Shown here: in pieces, positions 43,765 to 56,157 of the stretch
Layout: the number at the start of each line of letters is the position of its first letter
Position numbering within the stretch: the first letter of the stretch is position 1
NCBI GenBank assembly: GCA_963920525.1
Contig: OY986435.1
Coordinates: 304,117,408-304,181,407 of the forward strand
Direction: 5' to 3'
DNA length: 64,000 nucleotides
Source of the DNA: Dichetophora obliterata
Lineage: Eukaryota; Arthropoda; Insecta; Diptera; Sciomyzidae
Program-made: the position numbers and the translations under genes
The notes under the pieces: generated by a model
The model's input: only the letters and a program-made list of their open reading frames with translations
What the model was told of the DNA's origin: nothing
Databases searched by the model: none

Positions 43765-45130
43765 AAAAAGAAAATTTAAACAGAAAAAGAAAAATATTAC
43801 ACTTGGTTTCTATAAACTTATAGTTAAAAAAATATTAATATAATAATATCTCTGCAAAATTTTAATAAAAACCATATTTTGAGAATAACACGACTAAAGT
43901 TTTCATTCTTGTACTCGGTACTCTCGACTTTCATCAACTCACTGAATTTCTAGGGCCTTCTAAGACAATCTATTGAGCTTAGATCATTGAAAATATATTT
44001 TTTAGGTTAAAAATTGATTTTTTAAGCATAAAAAAACTGAAAGTTTTGGAGCAGGTTCCCCTCTTAAAACTCCATTTATTTTGCATCCATCTTTCCAAAC
44101 AACAAACATAATAAGAAAAGCTTTCCGGCAGTTATTTCCCACACAAAAAAAAATTTTTAAAAAGAATTGAGTATCGACAGTAAAAATCTAAAAATACGCA
44201 ATTTCTCTATAAATTTATAACAGAAAAAGACAAAAATTATTATTTTTTTTTCATTTTGTAGGAAGTAGTTCACTTTAGAATTCAAGTCCTTCAACTTAGA
44301 CGTCCGCACCATTACTACAATTATTACGCATCTAAAATAAATAAATAAATGGTTTTATTTCTTGTTGAGCACTTCACTTGATTTGTTTTTCCGTAATACA
44401 AATGAACCACGCATTATTTCTTATAATTATTATTTTGTATAAAAATATTCTATATTTTTATTTATTTTTTTCACTATAACTTTTTTTATAATTTTTGTTA
44501 AATTTTTTACGAATAGTTTTTTTTTTTTTGTAAATGAATTGTTAATGAAATTTTGTGTGATAATTTTTGCTAAATAGCTTTGCAAATATCTTTTTCTCTT
44601 GTTTTTTCTTGTAAATTAATAAAAATCTGTTGACCGAGAATTTTTAATGTCTGAAATTTTTCTTGATGCTTCTTTGCTCTAAGTGTATGTGTTTACACCG
44701 AAACACGTTTGAAATGGCGTACAGAGCAAAGGATTTTTTTTACAGTTAGAACATATCCTTTTGTACGTGAGATCAAGGATTTGGAAATATATTTTTGGGA
44801 TTGCGATTTTTACACAAATTTTTGGTGAGACATTCAGAATATTCTATCGTACAGTTTTTGAAAAACATGAACTCAAACTTAAGTTTAGATTTACTAAAAA
44901 TGTGTTTTTTGCACGTAGAGCACATGCGTCCTTGGTCGGCGATATATCTTTTTGTGAAGCATAATTTAAAAATGATCTTCTTGACTACTCTAAGAAAGAT
45001 AATAGCAAAGCAAATTGTTTCTTCTGTAGAAAATTATTTTGTATTAATAAGCAAAATTTTGAAAAAAAATTATTTTCTTGGGTAAACTAGATATTAAAAC
45101 TTAAAAAAGTAATTGTGTAAAATCAAGAAA
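43765..45130. other. AT-rich intronic sequence
   Basis: Long T-rich stretches (44390-44640). Two small overlapping frames at 44761-45085 show no family features. Nothing supported. Confidence 0.45.
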
Positions 45131-45345
45131 ATATATCGTCTGTCGCTGCGCCTACAAAAATGATTATGTGATTTTTGTCAATTTTTTTATTGCCCGTGTT
45201 TCTGCATATGCCATTTTTTAGATCTCTTTTGGTTTAGAAGTGATCCAAACAGTTACGTGCTAGAGTAGTAGAAATGTTCTCAAAAAATAAGTTTTTTGGT
45301 CTCCTGAAAAACACATAACCATTTTTAGAGGCGCAGCGACGATAT
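45131..45345. repeat. Copy of the foldback interior with ATATCGTC.../...GACGATAT ends
   Basis: Inverted ends ATATCGTCTGTCGCTGCGCC and GCGCAGCGACGATAT. The interior (TGATTTTTGTCAATTTTTT, TTTCTGCAT, TTTAGAAGTGAT) parallels about 6240-6475 of the foldback element. Dispersed repeat family. Confidence 0.75.
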
Positions 45346-45349
45346 GCAG

Positions 45350-46515
45350 AAACTGAGCATTTTTTTGCACAATGATACTACTCCTTCTTGAATTTTTTAA
45401 CACTAAAAAAAAACACCTACTTAAATTTAGTATCATAGCATTTTATGCCTTCTTGCTTGAGTTTTTCTCTACGTGTACCAGATGCTTCCGCAAATGACGG
45501 TCCGCTTTACGGATATGCCAATATATGTTATATGTAGTCAAGATATATGTACTAAAATCAAGATAAAATCGTACGTGTTTTCAGTTATTGGAAAAAATAA
45601 GAAAGGTGTAGATGGAAGAACAGTGTAAATAGTCACAACAGCATGTATTTCTTTTTTTAAAAATGTAATAGCTTCATGACAAATAAAATTAAACATTCTA
45701 CTTTCAATTTCTATTCAAGTTAAAATGAACTATAAATGAAAAAAAAAAAAAAAAATTGTAACAACTTCATGACAAAAAAAAATTCTTATATTAATTACGA
45801 TTCAAGTTTACATGAACTATTTAAAACAATTGTAGGCAATTATGTTCATGAACCTTAAAAACCCAAATGTCTCTCTTGTGACATGTTTTGACAAACAACA
45901 ATGACCCCAACAAAATAAATATAAGAATATAGAACTAGCAGAACGATAAAACAATCAAATACTCTGTCGAATTTCGAACTTGGAGATATGTATGTATGTA
46001 GTAAAGTTTAATAGTTAAACATAGAGATTGTTATGGTTTTTTTTTGTGTTATTCATACAGAGGGTTAGTTCGGCAAGCAGCATCCCGGCAGGAATTTCAT
46101 TTGGTTTTAACACACTCGCACGCACACTCTCGAACATACACATTCACGTGCACGTCTGAATACATACACCCACATACACGCACTAACACACATTCATTAA
46201 AAATGTAAATAAATTGTTTATTTTTGTTATTTTCGCTTGTGTGATTTGAAATTACACATATCATATTGAGTGAAAGAGTGGAAAAGAGAGAGAAAGACGT
46301 AAGCAAGCACTTGCGCTCGTCAAAGAATACAATTTGTTTGTTTATTGCATTAGTGCGTGCAGTAAATAAGTAGAAACAGGGTGCTACGTCATATTTTTGC
46401 AACTTGATCGATGTTGCAAGAAGGTCCTTGTGAAAGCTTAGCTTTGAAAGACTGCCACAGTGATAATTGATTATCACTTTAATTATTATAATTGATTATA
46501 AATATCATCAGGCCT
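45350..46515. other. Intronic sequence with a (CA)n-like tract
   Basis: 46105-46195 is rich in CACACAC/CACGCA words. A near-duplicate pair of AACTTCATGACAAA segments lies at about 45670 and 45760. No gene. Confidence 0.5.
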
Positions 46516-46518
46516 GTA

Positions 46519-46985
46519 GCCACACTCTCAAAAATCTTGAACTAAATTCTAGTAAATCTTGTATTGTATAGATGACGACATCAAAACTTTATTCAAATTT
46601 AATCAACGCTATATATTAAAATTTTTTTTTGATTAACTCATAGGTCTTAATTTTAATACATGCTTGTGTTCAAATATTTTCGGCAAAAATAAAAATAACA
46701 AAACCTGTGGGATTCGAACCCACTACGTCAAGGTTATAAAATTATGGCTCTACCAACTGCTCTATGAAGCCACTTGTATAAAGAAATGATTAACATGCAT
46801 AAGAACCGAATCAAGCCGAATGCTGCATTTTTAAGAGTATTCCAACATGTATTAAAAATTACTCCAGGTTTTATTAAAAATATTTTTAATATTTTGAAGA
46901 GTTTAAATTCTAATAGAACGATTATTTAAAAATTGATGATTTCAACGATTGGATTAAAAATTAGTCCAAGATTTTTGACAGTGCA
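46519..46985. mobile_element. TIR element containing a tRNA-like sequence
   Basis: CACTCTCAAAAATCTTGAAC at the left matches the complement of CCAAGATTTTTGACAGTG at the right. Inside, minus-strand 46772-46703 has a perfect box B GGTTCGAATCC with stem GTGGG/CCCAC and a D-arm-like GAGCAGTTGGTAGAGC, but acceptor ends do not pair. So it is a SINE head or tRNA fossil, not a tRNA gene. Confidence 0.6.
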
Positions 46986-46989
46986 GGAT

Positions 46990-47785
46990 TTACCTATGAG
47001 AGGTGTTTTGTATACACAATTTTTCAAGCCCATTTTATATAAAATGTTCATTATTTATATAATAAACCAAATGTATAATTTTTAATGTTTATGTTAAGGT
47101 TTTGTTTTTTTTTTTTGACAATTCTTTAAAGATATCGCCCACTGTAACGATGCGGTTCCTATGAATATTTATAGATGCACATGCTTTCTCACCCATCGAA
47201 TGTCAGAGATGTGTTTTTAATAATATAAGTGAAGTGAAAGGGCGGTCATTTGTTGCTGTTTTCACTGGACATGTGCACAAGATTTTCAGCAGTAGTGCAC
47301 GCTGGAAACAGCTGTTGAAGCGCACTCTTTAAGATGGAATTGAAAAATTATAAAAGTTACAAAAATAAAACTGTTGTCCGCGATTTTGCTACGGAAGTTT
47401 CTTACCAATCTCCTTAGGACAATACATGCCAAACGAAATAAAAAACGTCTTTTCGTTATTTGCATTTATATTATATGTATCTTACTTTTCACCTTGCTCG
47501 AGGCTCATCTGTTCTTTTTTGTTGCGCTGAGCACGAACGAAAACTACTAAGCAATGCGTGACAGCTGGGATGATTTCTAATAAACTCAACATTTTTATTA
47601 AATACACTAACTATTAAAATTACGAAAGGAAACTACCGCTATAAAATGCTGTAGCGCAAATATGATATTTTTAAAATTTTTTCATAAAAATCAGTCCAAT
47701 ACTTTTGACGTAAAATGGTAACATTAATTTGCACTTCCAAAATCCACTTCCAATTTTGTGTTTGTTGCCGGTTTCCTCTACTTGT
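46990..47785. other. Intronic sequence
   Basis: No recognisable gene or element. Confidence 0.4.
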
Positions 47786-47789
47786 TTAA

Positions 47790-48102
47790 CCCTTTCGGGA
47801 CGCATTTCAGGTGATGAAGTTATAGAAATTTTACATTTTGGAATTTGTTAAGGTGTATTTCAGTAGCATAATTTTAAAAAAAAAATGTATGGGATTTTAG
47901 GGATGTTTGAACTTTTGATGGTGCAGATGCGTACCGTGCGTCCCGAAAGGGTTAAAAATGTTCGTAAAGACAAAGTCTATGTTTTCGCGCTTGCTTTAAA
48001 AAATTGGGATTTGTATGGGAATAATGTTGGGATTAATGTATGGGATTTTAGGGATGTTTGAACTTTTGATGGTGCAGATGTGTACCGTGCATCCCGAAAG
48101 GG
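47790..48102. mobile_element. piggyBac-like MITE with tandemly duplicated right half
   Basis: TTAA (47786-47789), then CCCTTTCGGGACGC; right end GCGTCCCGAAAGGG (ending 47951), then TTAA. The right portion plus flank is tandemly duplicated with a 151-bp period (47886-48036, then 48037 to about 48158), giving a second CCCGAAAGGG|TTAA end at 48102. Confidence 0.85.
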
Positions 48103-48159
48103 TTAAAAATGTTCGTAAAGACAAAGTCTATGCTTTCGCGCTTGCTTTTAAAAAAAAAA

Positions 48160-49250
48160 CGCTAACGATAACACACAAATTCATCACATGCTTCATGTCA
48201 TTTATCTTTTCTTTTACGGTGTTCCATCGCATGGGACCGATATTTAGAATCGGCCAACGCCCCTTCAGAATTCAAAGGATCCACCAGACAGGTTCCCCTA
48301 ATTTCACAGCAACAGACCTACATTTAAAGTTATTTTAAAATATCCACGTGACGGTGACATCTTCAGCCACTAAAGTTGAACATGGTAAGGCTATTTAAGC
48401 AATAACCATGGGTAATATCGAGTGTAAATACCAATAAATTAACCCATTTTTTTGGCACGAAACTTCGTTATCATATTTAAAGATTTGGGAGATCTTTGTT
48501 ATGAAAACTAGCAGGCGATACCAGGCGATACTAAACATATGGTGCTGTTGCTTATGATAATGAGGTTTCCCCACCAATTGATGGACTCTACTCAGATTGA
48601 TTAGGTTTCCCCGTCACCTATCCTCAAATTACAAAGGTAACAGTATATTGATCCGGTAGTTGTTTAACTTCCTAACATTTACCGTTTGAAATTATAGAGA
48701 ATTCTATCTACCACCATTCTCTAGGTAATTTACGGGAGTTACCAACCCAAGTTAAACAAGGTGTAAGTTGCACTGACCTTTCTGTTTTCCAACCACTACC
48801 AGTACGAATGAAACTACGAAGAACCACACTCCATGACGGTCAGTACCCAGGCAAAAGGTTCTATCAGACAAGGGCCTTCCACATTCTGACATCAGACCAA
48901 AAGTTCTTAGAACATTTATATTTGAATGTAACACCTTGAGTCACTAGAATTGTACATGTATAGGTTAAAATAGCACTGTACGGCACGAAAATCTGTATTT
49001 AATAATTTCAACTTTTTCATTTAATTTTAATATGAGGAATCTCGTGGTAACATCCGTTTTTCCACTTAACCAAAGACTTTAGCGCAAAAATTTTTTTTTA
49101 ATTAGTCCAGATATGCACTCATTTGTATGTTGAGAACTCTTGAACCATTACGATTCTTATTTTGGTTTCTTCAGCAAAGTTTTTTCTATTATTCTTGCCA
49201 ATAACTTCGTTGAACAAATATATAACGAAAAAACATTTGAAATTGTCTTT
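48160..49250. other. Intronic sequence
   Basis: No gene or element that I can define. Composition is slightly less AT-rich at 48230-48310 and 48700-48900. Confidence 0.4.
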
Positions 49251-49254
49251 AAAC

Positions 49255-49616
49255 CTTTATTACATATGTCTTGCCCTTTCGACGCTTCAAAGCAAAAAAT
49301 GTTACTCATACGCAATGTTGTTCGAATTTTTTCGTTTGACTTTTTATAAGAATCACTCGATAAGATCCACTGGAAGCGATTTTTTCTTATTCATTTATTC
49401 GGCAAAATTGTTGGCCAGAATTATAGAAAGAACTTTTATTACATATTTCTTGCCCTTTCAACGCTTCAAAGCAAAAAAATGTTATTCATACGCAATGTTG
49501 TTCGAATTTTTTTCGTTTGACTTTTTATAAGAATCACTCGATAAGACCCACTGGAAGCGATTTTTTCTTATTCATTTATTCGGCAAAATTGTTGGCCAGA
49601 ATTATAGAAAGAACTT
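49255..49616. repeat. 179-bp tandem duplication, two copies
   Basis: 49255-49433 and 49434-49616 are direct copies of one unit with only a few differences. Each contains TTGCCCTTTC, CTCATACGCAATGTTGTTCG (second copy TTCATACGC...) and CACTCGATAAGA. The overlapping open frames across it only reflect the duplication. Confidence 0.92.
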
Positions 49617-50340
49617 TGTCCAATAAAACAAAATGAAAATCTTAATGGTTCAAGAGTTATAAATATGAATAAATTATCAAATACAGAGAAAAAAAGATAC
49701 AAAAAAGCGCACAGTGTAACCATTGGTTTCCCGATAATTAAATGCCGCAATAGAACCACAATCCTATTTACGCAACTACGTTAGGTTAATTAAGGATTCT
49801 TAAAATGCTTTTTCGAAAAACTTGGAAGTGTGCCGTAGTACATCTTGACACTATACTAGGTTAAGGGTTACTCTGCCCCTTACATAGAATCCTAACTACT
49901 GCCGTTCCTCATGAATTCTCCACCCAATATCCAACCATCACCCTTTTTCCTGGCTTTGGACAGGCAGACATCCCGAAGGTACTCTGGCGGGTTTACGGTG
50001 TAGCAACAAAGTTTTGAAATTCTATGGTTTTAATTTTTTTAAAAAGCTGGAATGCCAGAGCCGATGTGACTGCGTCTCGAAGTTATAATTTCCAAAGCTG
50101 CAATCACTGCATTTTCTGCAATTTTTATGTTGCTTCAATCCAAGAAGCATAAATTCTACTCTTCGACCACTATTTTTCAAAAGTAGAAAAAAAAGATTAC
50201 GGCATAAAAAGGTATCAAATTGCAGATAATGCAGAAAGTTTATTCCATTTCTGAGACCCAACATTTCTGAATATTTTGTGTTAGTGCATAGAACAGAACA
50301 TTTTTCTCAACTGTTTATGGGGAAGTTTTTTTCTCTAATA
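49617..50340. other. Intronic sequence
   Basis: Nothing recognised. Confidence 0.4.
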
Positions 50341-50343
50341 CTA

Positions 50344-50637
50344 CGTTTACATTGGACCAAATGACTGATTTGAAATGAGTCATTCAAAAGTTTTTACATT
50401 ATTTTTTTTCGCAAAAGTATTGTATTTCGTTTGACAAATGGTTGCTTGTTGCATTTGTTGTTTGAAGTTTTCCTTTGATTTCCATTCTCCATTGAATACG
50501 TTCGAAATAGTTTTAAACAAGTTTCAAGAACGTATCCAATCTATTTAATTTGTTTCTGTTTTATTTGGGAAATGATATGATTTCGTTTTTCATTTGACTG
50601 CATGAGCTGAAATGAGTCGTTTGGCCCAATGTAAACG
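50344..50637. mobile_element. 294-bp Tc1/mariner-type MITE
   Basis: Inverted ends CGTTTACATTGGACCAAATG / CGTTTGGCCCAATGTAAACG, flanked by TA at 50342-50343 and 50638-50639. Next to each end is GAAATGAGTC in inverted orientation. Confidence 0.85.
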
Positions 50638-51289
50638 TATTATAAGATCTCTTCTATTTCAAAAAAAGTTTGAAATAATATTTGCCACTGTTTAATAATT
50701 TTTCTTTTATTTGATATATCAAAAGAGTGAAACCTACTTTAAATAGTAAAAAAGAAAAAGTTTTGCTTTTTAGTAGAACAAATGTAGGGACAAGTTGGTG
50801 ATCTTATTACTTTGCATGCATAACGGTAAGAACCTACCTTAAAAATGAAAACAATTTAAAGAAAGACATACTAACCTTCATCCATTCTGAAATTTTTTTT
50901 AGGAGGCTACGTTAACTATTCCAATATGCCCATCTTAAAACACACTTTATAAAATAGAAAACTTTGTTCGATAACTAAAGTTTGTGGGTGCTTTAGCTTG
51001 ATGTTCACACAATTGAATTGACAAAAGAGAGTAATAGCTGCAAATGTAAGAATATAAAAATAGGTGTATTAGAAAGGGTCAACTTTTTTCTTGACCAAGT
51101 TGTTGTCAAAATCGTAATCTACGACGAATTCTAAGAAGGTTTGCCCTAGAAATCATGTGTCTGAAATCAAAATCGAGCTTCCCGTTTTTAGCGAGAACCT
51201 TTAGTATTTTATATTTTTTTAAAATATGCTCAAGTTTTATAGAATCTTCTTAGAAACTTGACTACTTGAACTTGAGCCTATTGTTCATT

Positions 51290-51610
51290 CCCTCCAGGAA
51301 ATGGAAACATTCCCGAATTAAAATAGGAAATATTCCATGGAATGTAGGAAGCATTCCCTTCCGTTGGACACTCTATTTCTTTTTTTACATAGCATGTCAT
51401 TAAAGGGAAACATTCCTCTCCGCTGTCTTAAAAAATGAATTGAAAGCAGTCCTCTCCACTGTTCTAAAAATTAATGTCTAAACATTCCTCTCCCTTGTTA
51501 TGAAAATGCTCGGCCAGGATTCAAACCCGGGATCCCTGAGCGACAGTTAAGCGCGCTACCACTAGTCTTTAACCACAAAACTACCCTTAAGCTTCCGAAA
51601 GATACGGTGG
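51290..51610 (-). mobile_element. tRNA-derived SINE-like copy with internal triplicated motif
   Basis: On the minus strand, the head 51590-51505 has TAGTGGTAGCGCGC and a good box B GGTTTGAATCC with CCCGG/CCTGG. The body repeats the word GGAGAGGAATGTTT (one copy GGAGAGGACTGCTT) three times, spaced about 40 bp. It cannot form a full tRNA. Confidence 0.6.
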
Positions 51611-51778
51611 GGAATGTTTCTTTATCACTTTTAGATGGAAGTCTTCCGATTTTTCCTGGAGGGTTCTCGTTGGTTTACCAAAGCTAGTAGACTTCCGCGA
51701 TTGCATGTAACTACAAATTCACCATCCGAAAATTTTATAATTTTAGCAACGTTTGTTATGAAAGCTTACATACCTATT

Positions 51779-53609
51779 AGGGAGTCCAATCCCGGAAGCT
51801 TTTCTCGATTCCGGGATCATCGGGATTGAAAATCTCAATCACGGGATCCCGGGATTAGTTCGGGACTGAAAATTTTAAGAACTAAATAATTCAAAACGTT
51901 TTTAATACAATTTTTTGTTATTTATTACTTGAAACTAAAAAATGTAAATTAATTCATTTATAATGTAACAAAAACAAAACACATTAAAAGTTTTCACAAT
52001 TGCGTTGTTTTCAGTGTGGCTTAAAAACCCCGTGGTATTGATACCACATTTTACCGAGTGGTTTTTATATTTTTTGTTGTTTTACATGAAATCTCTAAAA
52101 ACCAAGTGTGATAATTTTAAATAGCCCAATAATATGTTTAACGAACGTGGTTTTTAAAATTCCATAAACAACTGATTGCTTGCCAGTTATTTTCTAATTG
52201 CAAAAATTAAAGAAGCTAAAAGTGCAAGTTAAACTTTTTTGTGCCATATATTAATAAAATATATCAAATTGGATAGTTAATTTGTTTGCATAGTAACAAA
52301 AAGCGGAAGGTTCCCAACCGCAAATTCTATTTTAAAAGGTGCTCATAATTGTGATTTTCAACTATGGCAAAAAGAATAACAACACTACTATACCACACAA
52401 CTGTGAATACCCTTATTGATAAAAAACAAAGATTTTAAATAATATTAATGACTAGTCTTTATTATTAATTTAACCCTTTCAGTGGATTTGCCCAATATAT
52501 TGGACACGTCAGAAAATAATTTTTATTTGTATTTATTTTGCCAAGCTTTTTTTTTTAAATCAAATTGTTTGGTTCTATGAAAAAAAGATGAACCAACATG
52601 ATAAAAATAAATTTAGAGGTATATTTGATATTCAAGTCAGTTAAATTTTCGATTTTGCGGCGAAGAAAAGCAAACATTGTTTGCCTATTTTTTAAGGAAA
52701 AATCAACCGGACAAAGATCAAATTTATGTTTTTTTATCATTTTATGGCTTTAAGGATAAGAATATTAAGAGGGTTTAAAAAACAAAGATCTAAAGGGTTA
52801 AGAAACCTTTATGAGATTAAAAAAAAGACTTTGTGCCGAATAGGAGCAAAACATTTTGTTCTTTGTACAAGTTGTAAAATGAAAGGTGTTTTTTTGCATC
52901 TTTTAAGGACCTAAATGATCGGAATATTACCTCAAAAAAAAATTATTTTGTTCTTAGTTTAGCCTAGCCGTTGAAAGGGTTAAAGAACACAAAAATATAA
53001 AAAGAAGACTTTAAGGTATTACTATATTTAAGGTATTCAATGTTAAGCTTTTTTTTTGTACACCGTGTTCATGTTTTTTTGAGTTTAGGGCAAATTGAGG
53101 TTGGAAAAGACTTTTCAAATTAAATTTTTTGTTTTAATTATTTTAAAAATAATACATTAAGCTGATCAACGCCTCTTATTTTTCATAAGAGAGTTTTGTT
53201 CGAATATTATTACAAACATGACCCGCTGATGAGAAGCACCGTTATGATTCTATGCTAGTTGGAGAAATAGTTGTTTAATAGTCGTAAGAAATTTGTAAGT
53301 TTCGATCGCGATTGCCTTCACCATAAAACAAAATTATTTCCTAAGTCTGACAATTTTGAAATACATAGCTGACTTCCCTATGTTGCAAATTCTTCTAAAA
53401 CTATTTAAAGTCTTTGCTCTAGTGATTCACACTCATCGTCCTAACAATCTTTTTCAGCCTCAATAAAATTTTTTTTTCTAATTCTAAATTCAGATCAACT
53501 TAAACTGAAATGTTTGCATTTACATGAATATTTGTAATAGAAATTTTTTTATTCAAAAATCCCGGGATCCAGGAAAGACAATCCCGGGATCCCGGATTGA
53601 CTTCTCTAG
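51779..53609. mobile_element. hAT-type element with CCCGGGATC word-repeat ends
   Basis: Ends AGGGAGTCCAATCCCGGAAG and, complemented, CTAGAGAAGTCAATCCGGGA. Flanking octamers TACCTATT (51771-51778) and TACCTATG (53610-53617) match at 7 of 8. The ends are made of repeated ATCCCGGGATC words; the 1.6-kb interior is AT-rich and hosts the piggyBac-like MITE 52474-52979. No transposase. Confidence 0.72.
52474..52979. mobile_element. 506-bp piggyBac-like MITE
   Basis: CCCTTTCAGTGGATT... and ...CCGTTGAAAGGG are inverted ends, with perfect TTAA on both sides (52470-52473, 52980-52983). Ends resemble the 47790 family (CCCTTTC). Small open frames on both strands inside have no recognisable domain. Confidence 0.86.
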
Positions 53610-53617
53610 TACCTATG

Positions 53618-55717
53618 TACTTTAATGTAAAGTATTATAACTCGATTTAAAAATTGTTTATTTTAATTCTTATGAGTGGACAGGTAATAGAACTTAACAT
53701 AAAAGGAATGCTTTTGAATTTGTGGTTATTTTGAATATATATGCTTATACGTTTTTATTTTTTATCTTAATTTTAGCATATTGTAAAAAAATATAACATA
53801 CGAAAAGTTTCGTTAAAAACGGGAAGTTCGATTTTGATTTTAGACCCATGGTTTCTTGGGATAACCTTCTTAGTATTCGCTTATTTTTGGACCCTATGGG
53901 AATGCTTTAACACTCAAAATACCTCCCTTGGCTACGAGCCTGATTCAAAGCTAACATCTGTTATCGAAACTTCATGTTAGTTATAGACATCAAACAAGTA
54001 AAAGTAATGAATTTTTAAATTGTTCTTTTTTCGTATCTCTTTTCGTATGGATAGCAAAGCATAGCATATTACCAAAACCACTTTACACAGAAGCACTTTT
54101 TACTAGCTTTTGAAAAAGGCACTTTGAAATTTTCCATATAGATTACACATTTGTTTAGTGATGGTCACTAAAACACTACGGATGTGTACCTGACATAGTA
54201 AGCAGTCATCGAAGTTTGCAGCATTAATAGCTTATTGGGCATACCAGTCGCATTATTAATGAAAACAATTTATAAAAATTTATCAAATTCACATGCAATA
54301 TTTTTCTAAGCCATTGCTTTTGAACTTTTCATTTGCTTGCAAATGCAAAAATTTTATATATTTTGTTAAGTTTTATTTGTTTTGTGCTCAAATCATGCTC
54401 CTCTCATATTATTGCTATCAATTGCAGAAATAAAAATTAATCATTTATAGATACATAATTGTTCTGAATTAAAATATTTAAATATCTAAAATATCTAGAA
54501 AAATTAAAAAAAAATAAAAATGAGTTTTATGGAGAAAAACATACCTTAAAAATCGTTTTTTTCTTGTTCTCTTCTAAAAAACCCTGTAAAAACTTAATTT
54601 CATCATATTGGCTCATCTAAACCCACACCGCATTATAACTCACCCTGCTCAGACCACAATTGCACCACGTGATCCTGTGTAGCTTTAATCGATTTCAATG
54701 GTTTTCATTCAGTAAATTTTCATTCGAAAATATCCTGTGGCAGCAAAATCAGCAAAAAAGCAACAGTTGAGCCGAACCCAACCAGCAACAGTTTATGCTA
54801 TTCTTAAAAACAACCCACTCATACCAAAGTATTCGAATTTCCTTAGGGACTTGGGTTTGTATGGCTTGGCCCTGTTGAGCTGCTTTTTCATTTTGTGTTT
54901 TGTTTCTTTTTCTCTTCTGCAAGAATTATTATTGTTGATTATTTGCAGTGGCTGTGGCCCTCGAACTCATTTTCACTTCATTTGCTTCTATTTGAAAATT
55001 ATTTTTTTTTATATCTTATCATTCGTTGAAACCGAATCGAGCTAAAGTTAAGGCTAATGCATACTTTATGACTTCAGTTCTCGTCAATGCCTCAATTGAT
55101 GGCTATACTTAAGTATTTTATAGATGTTATTTTTATTTAAATAATTTTTTTATTCTTTTTAAAAATTGTTTTTTTTATTACCTTTTTTTAAATCATGCTT
55201 TTTTTGGCGTTCTCTGCATCATTTATATCCTACTTAAATGTTAAATACAAAAGTTTTTGCTCTACTTCTTTTTATTTTTAATACTAATGCTTGTATGTTT
55301 ATCTTATGGATATTTTGCATGTCTTCCGTATTATTATTTTAATCCTTTATTTATAAGCTTCTTATGTGTAACCCGGGAATCCTACATTGACATTTTTGTT
55401 TATTAATAAATATATAGTAATTAATAAATATATTGGGGCAGTTTTTGGCGTTGGATGTTTAAGTTTTTTATTTATACATTTATGTAAACTTCTGCATCTA
55501 AGTTTTTTTAAATATCACCAACAATTTTTCATACGCACACATATATGCACACACTCACTCAAACACATGTTTTAATTTTTCAAATTTAAATAGAAAATAC
55601 ATACAAATTTTTTAAGTCAAGTTTGAGTTTTATGGATAAAACTTAAAAATGTTTTATCTCATGTGTTTATTTTTTTAACTCTTCTGATGATTTTTTTTTT
55701 TCAATTTAAATTTGTAG
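53618..55717. other. AT-rich intronic sequence before the PDZ3 exon
   Basis: Mostly A/T runs. 54600-54870 is noticeably less AT-rich and contains an open frame (54737-55045) whose start, AAKSAKKQQLSRTQPATVYA, looks protein-like, with an AG at 54753. I recognise no homologue, and the frame soon enters T-rich hydrophobic sequence, so I do not call it an exon. The end of the stretch is the polypyrimidine tract and TTTGTAG acceptor (55711-55717). Confidence 0.5.
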
Positions 55718-55828
55718 GAAGTTGTGCTGCCAAAGAACCAAGGATCTCTAGGTTTTAGCATTATCGGAGGTACCGATCATTCTTGTGTACCGTTTGGAGC
55801 TCGTGAACCGGGCATTTTTATATCACAT
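55718..55828 (+). CDS. scrib: scribble exon, first part of PDZ3
   Basis: Acceptor TTTGTAG ends at 55717; donor CAT|GTAAGT at 55829; 37 codons, phase 0 on both sides. It reads EVVLPKNQGSLGFSIIGG, then TDHSCVPFGAREPGIFISH. The carboxylate loop is SLGF rather than GLGF, and strands B-C follow. It joins IVPGG of the next exon to continue the domain. It follows the linker exon 30354-30653 across a 25-kb transposon-filled intron, and the reading PLISE|EVVLP agrees with the order known for fly Scribble. Confidence 0.95.
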
Positions 55829-56157
55829 GTAAGTTTTAAATTATTTAAAATTTTGTAAAATTATTTTTTTAGTATTTTATGCAACGATGCTCATAAAATT
55901 TATTTGTATATTTGTATTAACAATAATAAAATAAAATAATATCCGTATATTAAAAAAAGTGAAAATTTCTTAATCAATATACATAAATTAAACATGTATG
56001 TGTATATATATTGTCTTGAAATTTTGATATATTGTTATAAAATATAAAATATATTACCAAAATATATTGATATAGTTTATTAAAAATTTGAAGTTATTGC
56101 TTATTTAATATCCATAAATATATTTATGAAATACTGAGATAGATTTTATATTCTGTA

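Noticed and set aside
46703..46775. tRNA gene on the minus strand
   Set aside because: The T-arm is perfect but the ends cannot form an acceptor stem; it lies inside a TIR element.
49140..49530. Overlapping frames as duplicated genes
   Set aside because: Their similarity simply reflects the 179-bp tandem duplication, in T-rich sequence.
54737..55045. Extra scrib exon or small membrane protein
   Set aside because: The early part looks protein-like, but no family match is recognised, no clear donor keeps frame, and the rest is T-rich hydrophobic low complexity.
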